A DNA stretch of 64,000 nt from Mesorhizobium australicum. Its GTDB lineage: Bacteria > Pseudomonadota > Alphaproteobacteria > Rhizobiales > Rhizobiaceae. The position numbers and the translations under genes were made by a program. The notes under the pieces are model-generated. The model was not told the DNA's origin. It saw only the letters and a program-made list of their open reading frames with translations, and did no database searches. Below are positions 37,959 to 49,474 of this stretch, one piece after another; position 1 is the first letter of the stretch; each line of letters starts with the position of its first letter. Location of the stretch: contig NZ_FXBL01000004.1 in assembly GCF_900177325.1 (NCBI RefSeq), positions 4,717,501 through 4,781,500 of the forward strand. Direction: 5' to 3'.

Positions 37959-38726
37959 TCATTTCGGCGGCTGCCGGTAGTGGTAGTCGTAGACCCGGCG
38001 GAAGCCGAGGGATTTGTAGAGCGAGAGCGCCACCGTGTTGCTCGCCTCGACCTGCAGCCAGCCGATCTTCGCGCCGCGCAGCCGCGCCCATTTCAGCGCC
38101 GACAGAACGACGCGGCGTCCGTGCCCCTTGCCGCGCTCGCCGCTGAAGGTCGCCACCTCGAACAGGCCGGCAAGGTCGCCGTCATGCACGCAGATCGCGC
38201 TCGCCACCGGCCGGTCGTCGTCCTCCAGCAGGAAGAGCCCGCTCTCCGGCTCGATCGAGCTGACGATCTCCGACAGGCCCGGCCGTATCGACGGCTCGAA
38301 ATCGTGCACCGTCATCGCGGCGCTGATGAAGCGGGCCATGTCCTTCATCGGGATCTGGGAAAGCACATTGTCGAGGTCGACGGCCGAGAGATCGATCGAC
38401 ATCACGACGGATTCGGAGAAGCGGCTCCACCCCTCCTGGTCGAGATAGGCGGAGATGAACGCGCCGCCGAGCGGCGACATGCGGAAGGTGGTCGGCCGGC
38501 CATAGGCCTCGAAGCGGCGCGAGGCGCGCGCAATGCGCTCGGTCAGGTTGTCGCAGTCGCCCGGATCGAGCGGATTGATCGAGTTCAGCCGCTTGGCCGG
38601 GTGACCCGCCGTGAGCCGGACCACCCACGTGCCGTCATAGTGCACCGACGAGGCCGGCCAGGCGCGAAATCCGGCCGCCTCGAAGCGGCGGACGATCGGC
38701 AGCAGGTCTGCGTCGAACTGCGGCAC
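37959..38726 (-). CDS. GNAT family N-acetyltransferase
   Basis: A roughly 255-residue protein. I favour GTG 38726 (PQFDADLLPIVRRFEAAGF), which begins 5 bp after the argJ stop; a longer frame starts inside argJ. The GNAT domain is C-terminal (about 160-250) with the acetyl-CoA loop GERGKGHGRRVV and LQVEASNTVALSLYKSLGF. The N-terminal half is a second, degenerate GNAT-like domain. Its place between argJ and mutT is conserved in rhizobia; the substrate is unknown. Confidence 0.88.
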   Translation of the reverse strand: MPQFDADLLPIVRRFEAAGFRAWPASSVHYDGTWVVRLTAGHPAKRLNSINPLDPGDCDNLTERIARASRRFEAYGRPTTFRMSPLGGAFISAYLDQEGWSRFSESVVMSIDLSAVDLDNVLSQIPMKDMARFISAAMTVHDFEPSIRPGLSEIVSSIEPESGLFLLEDDDRPVASAICVHDGDLAGLFEVATFSGERGKGHGRRVVLSALKWARLRGAKIGWLQVEASNTVALSLYKSLGFRRVYDYHYRQPPK

Positions 38727-38731
38727 GCCGG

Positions 38732-39973
38732 TCAGCTTCTGTAGTCGCCGTTGATCGCGACATATTCCTTGGTGAGGTCGCAGGTCCACACCGTCGCCTT
38801 GCCGCGCCCAAGCCCGATGTCGGCGCGCACCCGGATACGGTCCTTCTTCATGTAGGCGGAGGTCTCGGCCTCGGAATAGGCCGGGTCGCGCTCGCCCTCA
38901 TGCGCGACGCGGATGTCGCCGAACCAGACCGAGAGGCGGTCGCGGTCGGCGGGCTCGCCGGCCTTGCCGACCGCCATCACGACGCGGCCCCAGTTGGCGT
39001 CCTCGCCGGCGACCGCGGTCTTCACCAGCGGCGAATTGGCGATGGACAGCGCGATCTTCTTGGCCGAGCGCGCCGATTTCGCGCCCGTCACCGTCACCTC
39101 CACCTCCTTGCGCGCGCCCTCGCCGTCGCGCACCACCTGCAGCGCCAGGTTCTTCAGGATCTTGTTCAGCGCGCGGCGGAAGGACTGGAGCCTCGGGTCC
39201 TTGGCGTCGTCGATGCGCGGCGCGCCGCGCTTGGCCGCCGCACCCGTCGCAAACAGAAGCAGCGTGTCGCTGGTCGAGGTGTCGCTGTCCACCGTGACGG
39301 CGTTGAACGTCTTCGCCGTGCCCTTCGACAGAAGCTCCTGCAGCACGGGCGCCGCGATCGGCGCGTCGGTCGCGACGAAGGAGAGCATCGTCGCCATGTC
39401 GGGCGCGATCATGCCTGCGCCCTTGGCGATGCCGTTGATCGTCACCAGCGTCTCGCCTAGAAGCACGGTCTGCGTGGCGTATTTCGGATAGGTGTCCGTG
39501 GTCATGATGGCCTTACCGGCCTCCGGCCACAGCGCCGGCTCGGCGCGCTTGGCCATGTCGGCCAGCAGATGCGTGAACTTCGCCGGGTCGAGCGGCTCGC
39601 CGATCACGCCGGTCGAGGCGAGGAAGACCTCGGACGAGGCGCAGCCGGCGGCGGACGAAGCGGCCTGCGCTGTCGCCTCCGTCGTCGCCCTGCCCTTCTT
39701 GCCGGTAAACGCATTGGCGTTGCCGGAATTCACCACCAGCATGCGGGCGCTGCCGCCCGGCAGGTTCGCCCGGCAGAGATCGACCGGCGCCGAGGGGCAT
39801 TTCGAACGGGTGAAGACGCCTGCGACCTGCGTGCCGGCGTCGAAGACCATAGCGAGCAGGTCGGTGCGGCCCTTGTATTTGATGCCCGCCTCGGCGGTGG
39901 CGATGCGCACGCCTTCGATCGGCGGCATCTTGGGCTGGGACTTCGGTGCAAGCGGCGAAACGGCGGTCGACAT
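38732..39973 (-). CDS. argJ: bifunctional glutamate N-acetyltransferase/amino-acid acetyltransferase
   Basis: A 413-residue enzyme from ATG 39973. The autoprocessing site [14 protein letters not shown] puts cleavage between Ala194 and Thr195, the new N-terminal nucleophile. It catalyses the first and fifth steps of cyclic arginine synthesis, transferring acetyl groups from acetylornithine or acetyl-CoA to glutamate. In related genomes it neighbours ppiC and secA; here a 3.4-kb accessory segment intervenes. Confidence 0.96.
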   Translation of the reverse strand: MSTAVSPLAPKSQPKMPPIEGVRIATAEAGIKYKGRTDLLAMVFDAGTQVAGVFTRSKCPSAPVDLCRANLPGGSARMLVVNSGNANAFTGKKGRATTEATAQAASSAAGCASSEVFLASTGVIGEPLDPAKFTHLLADMAKRAEPALWPEAGKAIMTTDTYPKYATQTVLLGETLVTINGIAKGAGMIAPDMATMLSFVATDAPIAAPVLQELLSKGTAKTFNAVTVDSDTSTSDTLLLFATGAAAKRGAPRIDDAKDPRLQSFRRALNKILKNLALQVVRDGEGARKEVEVTVTGAKSARSAKKIALSIANSPLVKTAVAGEDANWGRVVMAVGKAGEPADRDRLSVWFGDIRVAHEGERDPAYSEAETSAYMKKDRIRVRADIGLGRGKATVWTCDLTKEYVAINGDYRS

Positions 39974-40048
39974 GGCGTGTTCCGGTGGCTGGATCGGTCG
40001 CGCCCGTTTGCCCGACCGATCACGCCCGCGCAAGCCCAATCGGCGGTT

Positions 40049-40318
40049 TCACTGCCTCACGACCGGGTTGATGAAGCGATGAAAGCGCTTCTGCACCGTG
40101 GGGATCAGCCCCCATACCATCGACGTGACCACGATCGGCACGAGGATCAGCGTCCGCTGCCAGATCGTCCAGCCCTCTGTGAGCGGGAAGATCAGGTAGA
40201 GCAGCCCGGTGACCAGCGGATAGACGCCGAGCAGGACGAGGAAGGCGAAGCGCGGCCGCGAGAAGCGGACCGCACCAGTCTGGGAGGAAATGGTCTGGGA
40301 GGAAACTGCGTGCGACAT
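40049..40318 (-). CDS. small two-TM membrane protein
   Basis: An 89-residue protein from ATG 40318 (ATG 40330 is also possible). Two transmembrane helices: AFLVLLGVYPLVTGLLYLIF and IWQRTLILVPIVVTSMVWGL, followed by QKRFHRFI. The pattern resembles the membrane tail of antibiotic-biosynthesis-monooxygenase-type proteins (FPLTEGW...R...VPI). It is divergent from a TetR gene 100 bp away, so probably its target. The function is unknown. Confidence 0.75.
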   Translation of the reverse strand: MSHAVSSQTISSQTGAVRFSRPRFAFLVLLGVYPLVTGLLYLIFPLTEGWTIWQRTLILVPIVVTSMVWGLIPTVQKRFHRFINPVVRQ

Positions 40319-40335
40319 GGAAGGCCCCATCGATA

Positions 40336-40378
40336 CGATACGTTCCGTTAAATAAAACGAGCCGTTTCGTTTCGTCAA
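40336..40378. promoter_or_regulatory. putative TetR operator region
   Basis: The AT-rich stretch between the divergent membrane-protein and TetR genes contains AAACG-AGC-CGTTT (40355-40367) and related CGTTCCGTTA and CGTTTCGT units on either side. This is a plausible TetR site, but the repeats are short and imperfect. Confidence 0.35.
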
Positions 40379-40417
40379 GGGACGTGTTATGCGGATTTGC
40401 GGAAGGAGCTATGTGGA

Positions 40418-41011
40418 ATGGATGGCACTGAGGTGGAGGGGCGCCGCTCGATCGGCGCCAGGCGCAATCCCGAAAGCGCCGAGGCGATCCTGGAGGCCGC
40501 GGAGGCGGTGCTGCTCGAATCCGGCTATGCGGGCTTCTCGATCGAGGCCGTGGCGCGGAAAGCCCGCGCGGGCAAGCCGACCATCTACCGCTGGTGGCCG
40601 AGCAAGGCAGCGCTCCTGCTGGATGTCTACCACCGGCAGAAGCGCCACGTGGTCTTTCCCGACGACGGCCCGCTCGAAGAGGATCTTTATGTCTTCGCGC
40701 GCAGCCTGTTCGCGCAGTGGCACGGCACCCCCGTCGGCGAGATCTTCCGCTCGATCATCGCCGAGGCGCAGTCCGACCCGAAGGCCGCCAGGGCGCTAGA
40801 GGAGTATTACGCCGAGCGACGCCGCCAGTCCGGCCGGATCACCGAACGCGCCATCGCACGCGGCGAAGCGCGGCCCGACACCAACCCGCAGATGGTCGCC
40901 GACCTCGTCTCCTCCTACGCCTGGACCCACCTCCTGACCAACCGCCTCGACGAGGACGACACCACCCTCCGCGCCGCCATCCGCACCGTCGTCAGAGGCG
41001 TGCTGGCCTGA
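40418..41011 (+). CDS. TetR/AcrR family transcriptional regulator
   Basis: A 197-residue repressor. ATG 40418 has AGGAG 9 nt upstream; an out-of-frame ATG lies between. The HTH is FSIEAVARKARAGKPTIYRWWPSKAALL, shown here in full as residues 41-68, with TIYRWWPSK as the diagnostic core. The C-terminal ligand domain is typical of TetR_C families. It probably represses the divergent two-TM protein and itself. Confidence 0.92.
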   Translation: MDGTEVEGRRSIGARRNPESAEAILEAAEAVLLESGYAGFSIEAVARKARAGKPTIYRWWPSKAALLLDVYHRQKRHVVFPDDGPLEEDLYVFARSLFAQWHGTPVGEIFRSIIAEAQSDPKAARALEEYYAERRRQSGRITERAIARGEARPDTNPQMVADLVSSYAWTHLLTNRLDEDDTTLRAAIRTVVRGVLA

Positions 41012-41071
41012 CGACGGCGCGAACTCTCGGCCGCTCCCGCCCTCGCGGCTCCTCCCTCGCCTGCGCGCCCA

Positions 41072-41272
41072 CTCCACCACGCTTCGCGTGGTCCCTTGCC
41101 GGGGCGAGCCACTTGTCTCGCCCGTCCTTCGGACCCCCCGCTTCGCAGTGGAGGATCCGCGCGCTCAGCCGTCGCTTTTTATTCCTTTGATGACGGATGC
41201 GGGCGGAAGGCGGCGAGGCACCTGATCCTCCCCCGTTTACGAGGGAGGGGGATCACGCGAAGCGTGGTGGAG
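41072..41272. repeat. inverted 19-bp repeats in the accessory intergenic region
   Basis: CTCCACCACGCTTCGCGTG (41072-41090) and its exact reverse complement (41254-41272) flank 163 bp that also contains one copy of the 36-bp repeat and a CTCCC...GGGAG hairpin (41228-41250). This is a mosaic of rhizobial intergenic palindromes. The whole gap 41012-41436 contains no gene I can support. Confidence 0.75.
41103..41138 (+). repeat. 36-bp dispersed repeat, copy 1
   Basis: A direct repeat of 43357-43392 with one mismatch in 36 bp (GGCGAGCC[A/G]CTTGTCTCGCC and onward to GGACCCCC). The two copies bracket the hypothetical gene and the IS110 element. Confidence 0.85.
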
Positions 41273-41436
41273 GGGGCGCGAGAGGCTGATGTCGTGCGAA
41301 GCCTGGGTCAGCTCTGAGGTGGATCGATTTCCGCCCGTTTCCTGCTAACTCCTTGTTCCCGTTCGCGCCCGAAATATTTCCATCCCCACCCCTGCCAGCA
41401 TGCCCGACACTACGTCCGGTCAAACAGGAGCCGGCG

Positions 41437-41895
41437 ATGGGCTGGAGGGCGAAGGCAGGGAGGCAACAGGCGGTAAAGGCGCGGATCGTCATGCGCCTGT
41501 TCTCGATCGCCGACATGGCCGAACAGGCCGCCGGCCGCTCATTCTGGGTCCGCTGGTGCGTGCTGTGGGCCGCCTGGCAGGCCAATACGCTGCTGAGTGC
41601 CTATGTCGAAGGCACGCTCCGGAGCTTCGCGCGCAGACCCTGGTCGCCCGTCCCGATGCCGGCCGGCTTCGGCAGCACTCCTTTCGATGCCGAGGACATC
41701 GCGGACTCGCTCAGGGCATTCGGGCTCTACATGCGGGCGGTGTCGGCGCAGCTGCTGCATCTCTCGTTCCTGCACCGGGGGCAGGCGTCAGACGAGGCCG
41801 GCAATGAGGACGGCGCGATCCATGGTCTCGGCGCGTTCATCGAAAGGCTCGCCATATCCGCCTCCGTACCGGTCGAACTGCACGACACGTCCTGA
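41437..41895 (+). CDS. hypothetical protein, accessory region
   Basis: A 152-residue protein from ATG 41437 (AGGAG 7 nt upstream); earlier in-frame starts have no support. The middle resembles an amphipathic helix-rich protein (MAEQAAGRSFWVRWCVLWAA...DIADSLRAFGLYMRAVSAQL). No signal peptide or transmembrane helix is convincing and no family is recognised. It stands alone between repeats and the IS element. Confidence 0.45.
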   Translation: MGWRAKAGRQQAVKARIVMRLFSIADMAEQAAGRSFWVRWCVLWAAWQANTLLSAYVEGTLRSFARRPWSPVPMPAGFGSTPFDAEDIADSLRAFGLYMRAVSAQLLHLSFLHRGQASDEAGNEDGAIHGLGAFIERLAISASVPVELHDTS

Positions 41896-41982
41896 AAAGC
41901 ACCTGTCGTGCCCCTGATCGCAGTGCTATCGCAGATGAGATCGGCCTTCCCTTGCACGGGGAGGACAATCGCGCACGCCGTC

Positions 41983-42131
41983 ATTCCGGGGCCGCGCAGC
42001 GGAACCCGGAACCCAGAGCGCCGGGCAAGCAAGCCGTTCACCGACCGTCGCGACCATGTCGGGGCGTGGATCAGGACAATGTACAGGCGTTGGCACTCTG
42101 GATTCCGGGCTCCGCTGCGCGGACCCGGAAT
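41983..42131. repeat. inverted pair of 33-bp palindromic repeats
   Basis: The unit at 41983-42015 (ATTCCGGGGCCGCGCAGCGG...) and the inverted unit at 42099-42131 match at 30 of 33 positions. Each is internally palindromic around CCGCGCAGCGG. This is a common type of short rhizobial intergenic repeat. It marks the host DNA just left of the IS110 element. Confidence 0.8.
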
Positions 42132-42161
42132 TGTTTGTCTGAATCGGGCTAGAATACGGGT

Positions 42162-42340
42162 GGAACTGCGGGCTCTTCGACAGCCCGCAGTTCCGGCGGC
42201 AGGCAACCGTCCCGGAATCGGGTTTGCACCCGTCGTCATCAAGGTTCCTGCCGTCTCGCGCCATCGCTTGGAGAGTTGATCGGGCCGCTGATCGCCACGC
42301 CCGCAAACAATCTCAAGCCAGCCTGGATGAGGATAGCATC
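42162..42340 (+). ncRNA. candidate IS110 bridge RNA region
   Basis: A perfect 13-bp stem-loop (GGAACTGCGGGCT 42162-42174 / AGCCCGCAGTTCC 42182-42194, 7-nt loop) is followed by a smaller hairpin CGGGT-TTGC-ACCCG (42219-42232) and more structured sequence up to the transposase start. IS110-group bridge RNAs begin with a 5' stem-loop and carry two internal guide loops in this position. The guide sequences cannot be set without the element's ends. Confidence 0.45.
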
Positions 42341-42343
42341 AGC

Positions 42344-43279
42344 ATGGCCCTTCTGCACCACCTTCCCCGCCGCTGCCTGGGCTTCGACGTCGCCAAGGAG
42401 ACGATCGCCGTCTCCGATGGCCGCACCGTCGAGGTCATCGACAACCGCCGTCCCGCCATCCGCCGGTTTCTGCGGGCCTGCCGCGCCGATTTCGCCGTGT
42501 GCGAGCCGACCGGCGGCCACGAGACCGTCCTGCTCGACGAGTGCCTGCGCCTCGACCTGCCGGCACACCGCGCCGACACGCGCAAGCTCAAGGCCTTCAT
42601 CCGTTCGCGTGGCCGGCTCGGCAAGAGCGACGCCATCGATGCGCGCGAGCTGGCCGCCTATGGCCTGGAGCGCTGGGCGAGCCTCGCCCTGTGGCAGGCC
42701 GCCGACCCCCGCCAGGAAAGGCTCAAGGCGCTGGTTCGCCGCCGCGACGACCTCGTGGCTATGAAGGTGGCCGAGCAGAACCGCTCGAAGGCGCCCGGGG
42801 CAGCCGAACTGGCCACGACCTTCCGAGCCGTGCTGGCCGTCCTGAAGCGACAGATCGCGCGCGTCGAGCAGGCAATCCGCACGCTCATGCGCAGCGGGGT
42901 GCTGAAGCACAGGAGCGCCGTCGTCACCGCCATGGCGGGCATCGGCCAAGTCACCGCCGCCGCCCTTCTCGCCGCGATGCCGGAACTCGGCACCATGGAC
43001 CGAAGGCAGGCCGCCGCGCTGGCAGGCCTGGCGCCGCATCCCAACGAAAGCGGAAAGAAGGTCGGCTACCGACGCATGCGCGGCGGCCGCCCGGCCGTGC
43101 GAACCATACTCTACATGCCCGCCATGCAGGCCGCCTGCGGACGCGGCGAGTTCGCGGACTTCTACAAACGCCTGCTGGCCGCCGGAAAAAAGCCAATCCT
43201 CGCCCTCGCCGCTGTCATGCGAAAGATCATCGTGACCCTCAATGCCAGGCTAAGGGACGCTCAAATGCAGCAGAGTTGA
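42344..43279 (+). CDS. IS110 family transposase
   Basis: A 311-residue recombinase from ATG 42344. The N-terminal DEDD RuvC-like domain has GFDVAKETI (Asp15), CEPTGGHE and GKSDAIDARELA. The C-terminal Transposase_20 domain has AGIGQVTAAALLAAMPELG and LAGLAPHPNESGKKVGYRRM, with a downstream Ser in the family's catalytic region. It is complete, with no frameshift, so possibly active. Confidence 0.93.
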   Translation: MALLHHLPRRCLGFDVAKETIAVSDGRTVEVIDNRRPAIRRFLRACRADFAVCEPTGGHETVLLDECLRLDLPAHRADTRKLKAFIRSRGRLGKSDAIDARELAAYGLERWASLALWQAADPRQERLKALVRRRDDLVAMKVAEQNRSKAPGAAELATTFRAVLAVLKRQIARVEQAIRTLMRSGVLKHRSAVVTAMAGIGQVTAAALLAAMPELGTMDRRQAAALAGLAPHPNESGKKVGYRRMRGGRPAVRTILYMPAMQAACGRGEFADFYKRLLAAGKKPILALAAVMRKIIVTLNARLRDAQMQQS

Positions 43280-43356
43280 TGACGGCGGTGAGGGGCAGTG
43301 CCCAGCCTTCGAAAGCTCGCGCGGCCCCTCATCCGCCCTTCGGGCACCTGTGCCGA

Positions 43357-43392
43357 GGCGAGCCGCTTGTCTCGCCCGTCCTTCGGACCCCC
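43357..43392 (+). repeat. 36-bp dispersed repeat, copy 2
   Basis: The second copy of the 36-bp unit at 41103-41138, in direct orientation, 2.2 kb apart. It lies between the IS110 transposase and ppiC. Confidence 0.85.
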
Positions 43393-43421
43393 GTGAACGG
43401 GGAAAAGGAAAGGCCGTCGGA

Positions 43422-44297
43422 TTACTCCGCCGCGCCGGCCTGCTTCTCGATCTCCTCGACGCCCTTCTTGAGCGCCTCGTCCTTGATCTCGACCTGGGCG
43501 CCCGCGCGCAGGTCCTTCACCGTGGCGAAGTAGAGGTCACGGAAGACGAGCTGGCGGATCTGGTCTTTCACCTGGTCGAACGGCACCGGCGGCTGGGTGC
43601 GCTTCTCCTCGACCTTGATGACGTGGAAGCCGAACTCGCTCTTCACCGGCGTCTTTGTGTAGGAGCCGGGTTCCAGCGCGAAGGCGGCCGCTTCGAATTC
43701 CGGCACCATCTGGCCCTTCGAGAAGAAGCCGAGGTCGCCGCCATTGGCGCCCGAGCCTGGATCGTCCGACTTCTCCTTGGCGATCGCCTGGAAGTCGCCG
43801 CCCTCGTCGAGCCTCTTGATGACGTCCTTGGCCTCTTCCTCGGTCTTCACCAGGATGTGGCGGGCATGGACCTCCTCGACCGGCGGCCGCGCGGCGATTT
43901 CCTTGTCGTAGCGTGCCTTCAGGTCCTCGTCGGTGACCTTCGGCGAGATTTCCTTCTCGATCACCTGCGCATGCAGGGCGCGATCGTTGAGGAAGGCGAG
44001 CTTGCGCTTGAACTCGTCGTCCTGGTCGAGCTTGGCGGCCCTGGCCTTCTCGGCCATCAGCCTGATCTCGATGATGGCCGACAGCGCCGCCGCCCGCTTC
44101 TGCTCAGGCGTGAGCTGCGCGAACTGCTGGTCGAGTTCGCTGACCGCCATCTGCACGTCCGCCTCGGTGACCGGCTGGCCGCTGACGGTCGCGACGACCG
44201 TGTCGGCCTGCGCAAGGGCGCCGAACGTCGCCGACGCAAGCAGGCCGAGCGCCAAAGCAACGCGCGCGGCCGGCCGCTTCCTGAGAGTGATATTCAT
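43422..44297 (-). CDS. periplasmic peptidylprolyl isomerase (parvulin/PpiC type)
   Basis: A 291-residue protein with a signal peptide (hydrophobic 12-29, cleavage near ALAQA). A SurA/PrsA-like helical region (about 32-130) surrounds a rotamase domain (about 140-235: ARHILVKTEEEAKDV, GDLGFFSKGQMVPEFEAAAF, SEFGFHVIKVE). It folds outer-membrane and periplasmic proteins after SecA-driven export, and secA is divergent from it 237 bp away, an arrangement typical of rhizobia. Confidence 0.93.
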   Translation of the reverse strand: MNITLRKRPAARVALALGLLASATFGALAQADTVVATVSGQPVTEADVQMAVSELDQQFAQLTPEQKRAAALSAIIEIRLMAEKARAAKLDQDDEFKRKLAFLNDRALHAQVIEKEISPKVTDEDLKARYDKEIAARPPVEEVHARHILVKTEEEAKDVIKRLDEGGDFQAIAKEKSDDPGSGANGGDLGFFSKGQMVPEFEAAAFALEPGSYTKTPVKSEFGFHVIKVEEKRTQPPVPFDQVKDQIRQLVFRDLYFATVKDLRAGAQVEIKDEALKKGVEEIEKQAGAAE

Positions 44298-44534
44298 ACA
44301 ACTGTTCTCCTGTAGAGCTCCGAGGCGCCTTCGAAACAGGCCCGATTTGTGGCGGATTTTCGGTGCGTCGCGCGCTCTGGCGCAACGTTGACATCAGGGT
44401 TGCCCCCTCTTATCTGTCCTTCGACTTGGCGTCCAGAACCGTTTTCCGGACGCTTTTTTGATTGTCGGCAGGCCGGCGCCCGCCAGGCCAAGGTCCGGCG
44501 GCCCGCCGGATAGTCTCTGTTGAAAGGACCAGTT

Positions 44535-47261
<2,727 letters not shown>

Positions 47262-47293
47262 GGTGATTGGCGAGCCGCACCTCACTCCGGCTC

Positions 47294-47776
47294 TCAGGGG
47301 AGCGGGTACCGCTGGCCCTGGAAGCGGAGCGTCACGTTGCAGCTCTCCTCGAATCCGTTGATGTAGATCGTATTCGACAAGACCGCGGTCCCAGCAGCCG
47401 GCGCGGCGGGAACCTGCCCTGCGATGCGACCGGTGGCGCTATAGGTGAACATCCCGTTGCCGATGCCGGAAGCCTGAAGCGGACGCATCACCGCGCCGAC
47501 CATGGAACCCGAGGGATAGGTGAAGTTCTGGGCATAGTAACCCCAGTAGAGGGACAGCCCGGTACGATTGGCGTTGCCGTTCCAGTTCGGCGGATAGAGC
47601 CTCGCCGCGGCACAATTCCCAACGCTCCAGCCAAGCGCGGCGCAGGCCGGTGATGCCGTGATGATGCACGCATTGCCGCGGAACTGATTGGCGGCTGCGG
47701 CATCGGTCGCCGCGCCGCCGGCGAGCAAACCAGCAAGCGCCAGTGCGGCAGAACAGGAAATCTTCTTTTGCGTCAT
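47294..47776 (-). CDS. secreted hypothetical protein
   Basis: A 160-residue protein from ATG 47776 (AAAGGGG upstream) with a signal peptide (about 1-28, cleavage near AAA-AN). The mature part holds several Cys (NACIITASPACAALGW, VGNCAAARLYP, EESCNVTLRFQGQ), suggesting disulfides, and is rich in Tyr, Asn and Gly like beta-structured surface proteins. The family is not recognised. It is convergent with secA. Confidence 0.75.
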   Translation of the reverse strand: MTQKKISCSAALALAGLLAGGAATDAAAANQFRGNACIITASPACAALGWSVGNCAAARLYPPNWNGNANRTGLSLYWGYYAQNFTYPSGSMVGAVMRPLQASGIGNGMFTYSATGRIAGQVPAAPAAGTAVLSNTIYINGFEESCNVTLRFQGQRYPLP

Positions 47777-47988
47777 GGAATGTCCCCTTTCGTTGCGGTT
47801 TCTGCGCTTTCGATCTTCAGTGCGTCGGATGTCCGGCGCGTCCCGCTCCGCAAGCGGTCGTCGGCCAGCCACCACAGATCATCCAATGGTGAACCGCGCC
47901 GGATTTGCGTGACCCATCTGGGCTATTAGGCCTGAAACCGGGGAATTTCGTGCAATGGAGGCGGAACGGGGGACACGCGCCGCGCTCC

Positions 47989-49080
47989 CTATGCCTGCCC
48001 ACCCACCATCTGCGTCAACAGTCGCGCCAAATCGACCTGACGCCGGCAGCCGGTCTTGCCGAGCACGCTCTTGAGTTGGTTGCGAACGGTATCGACGCTC
48101 TTGCTGTCCGCGGTCGCAATCATGCCCACCGTCTGTCCGGCGGCGATACGCGCCGCGATCGCGGCCTCGGTGGGCGACAAATCGAACAGCGCCTGCAGGA
48201 GATGCGTCTGGACTGTTGGCGAAGTCGACGGCCTGCTCAGCACCAGGATGGCGGATGCGGGCCCGAACAGATCATGCGCCCCGCGGCGGATCGGAACGAC
48301 GTGGAGGATGGCAGGGTTGCTGCTGATTCCGCCGCGAAGTGGAATCGAGCGGACGCTACCGACCGAACCGATCAGACGCAGCGACTCGGCAAGCACCACG
48401 TCGGCGCGCCTGTCCAGCAGGGCGATCCGCTCGCCTCCCCGCGTCGTCCAGAGGGATCGCGCATCGTCGAACTGTGCGTTTGCCAGCAAGACCGCACCCG
48501 ACGGCCGCACTGCGCAGGCTGCGAGGCCGAGGCCTGCCAGCGTTTCCACGGCGGTCTTCGCGCGCTCGAACGCGAGACGGGCCGACAAGAGAGTTGCGCG
48601 CGCCAGATGTGGCCGGAGCGAATCGAGCCACGTCACCTTCTCCCTGCTGAACGGTTCGCCGGTGTAGCGGCCTTCCGTATGGACGACCACCATCTCGCCG
48701 CTCGGCATCGGGATCGCCGTCGCCGCGCCGTCGCCATATCCGCGCGGAAGGAAGAAGTCCCGGAACATCGGGAGGGTCTCGCGTTCCTCCGGCGTGAATA
48801 CGTCGAAGTCTGTCAGGAAGCCCGCATGCTGAACGGCCAGCAGGCGACGGGTTCGCTCACTGTCCGGATAAAGTGAGAAGAACTCCAACGCATCCTTCGC
48901 ATACTGATCGGAAGACGCGACAAAGCGTACATCGTGCCCCTTGGCGGCAAATATGATTGCGTGCCCGCCGGTGGTGCTTCTGGCGATGTCCCCGAGTAGG
49001 CCTGGCCAGAATTCCGGCAAAACCGATGCCTCGTAGATCTTGTCCACGAGACCCGCATCGGCCACGAGTGCAGCGCCCAT
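47989..49080 (-). CDS. LuxR-type helix-turn-helix regulator
   Basis: A 363-residue protein. The C-terminal LuxR HTH is LFDLSPTEAAIAARIAAGQT...DTVRNQLKSVLGKTGCRRQVDLARLL (about 298-355). The N-terminal 290 residues have no recognised sensor; they resemble the uncharacterised regulators of Mesorhizobium with this layout. No receiver domain is present, so it is not a response regulator. The start is ATG 49080; the 212-bp gap downstream separates it from the secreted protein gene. Confidence 0.85.
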   Translation of the reverse strand: MGAALVADAGLVDKIYEASVLPEFWPGLLGDIARSTTGGHAIIFAAKGHDVRFVASSDQYAKDALEFFSLYPDSERTRRLLAVQHAGFLTDFDVFTPEERETLPMFRDFFLPRGYGDGAATAIPMPSGEMVVVHTEGRYTGEPFSREKVTWLDSLRPHLARATLLSARLAFERAKTAVETLAGLGLAACAVRPSGAVLLANAQFDDARSLWTTRGGERIALLDRRADVVLAESLRLIGSVGSVRSIPLRGGISSNPAILHVVPIRRGAHDLFGPASAILVLSRPSTSPTVQTHLLQALFDLSPTEAAIAARIAAGQTVGMIATADSKSVDTVRNQLKSVLGKTGCRRQVDLARLLTQMVGGQA

Positions 49081-49165
49081 GCCGAACTCCTCCCTGCGCC
49101 CGCAAAGAAGTTATCCGATGGCATCGCGTTGGCAAGAGATCGCGCCGGCTGTTGCGCACATCACC

Positions 49166-49474
49166 TCAGATGCCCGAGCCGTCGAGCTCCATGTCGTCAC
49201 CCTCGTAGGGCCCCGGCATCGGCGCCTCCGGTTCTCCCGCATTGGCCTCGGGCAGCGGCATCCAGCATTTGAGTTCCGGATCGGCGTAGCCGATCACTGC
49301 CCCGGGAGCGGAGTCGGCCGCGCGCCAGCCTTCGATGCCGTACTGGTCGGCGCGCGCCCAATAGGCGACGTCGACATCGGCGGGGCCTTGCTCCACCGGC
49401 CGCACGGTCACGAGGATGCGCGTGCCGTCTTTCGGCGCGCTCGACATGTGCCGCCATTCGTCCGCTGATTCCAT
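49166..49474 (-). CDS. conserved hypothetical protein (DUF551-like)
   Basis: A 102-residue protein from ATG 49474. The N-terminal half has the pattern EWRHMSSAPKDGTRILVTV, then DVDVAYWAR and GWRAADSA, then KCWMPLPEANA, as in the DUF551-like phage/host small proteins. The tail is acidic. The function is unknown; solitary gene. Confidence 0.7.
   Translation of the reverse strand: MESADEWRHMSSAPKDGTRILVTVRPVEQGPADVDVAYWARADQYGIEGWRAADSAPGAVIGYADPELKCWMPLPEANAGEPEAPMPGPYEGDDMELDGSGI

Larger units (their letters stand above)
42140..43290 (+). mobile_element. IS110-family insertion sequence (ends approximate)
   Basis: The element consists of a structured ~200-bp left non-coding end (from after 42131) and one transposase gene. 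IS110 elements have no terminal inverted repeats or target duplications, so the ends cannot be fixed from a single copy. The long left end before the transposase gene fits the IS110 group, in which the bridge RNA is encoded upstream. Confidence 0.7.

Noticed and set aside
41072..41272. CRISPR-like array in the repeat-rich gap
   Set aside because: The repeats are inverted and of different kinds, with no regular spacers and no cas genes.
41103..43392. 36-bp direct repeats as attachment sites of an integrated element
   Set aside because: No integrase or tRNA target is present between or beside them. The unit looks like a dispersed intergenic repeat.
49166..49474. Toxin-antitoxin role for the small solitary gene
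   Set aside because: No partner gene of suitable size is adjacent and the sequence pattern fits a DUF551-like protein.
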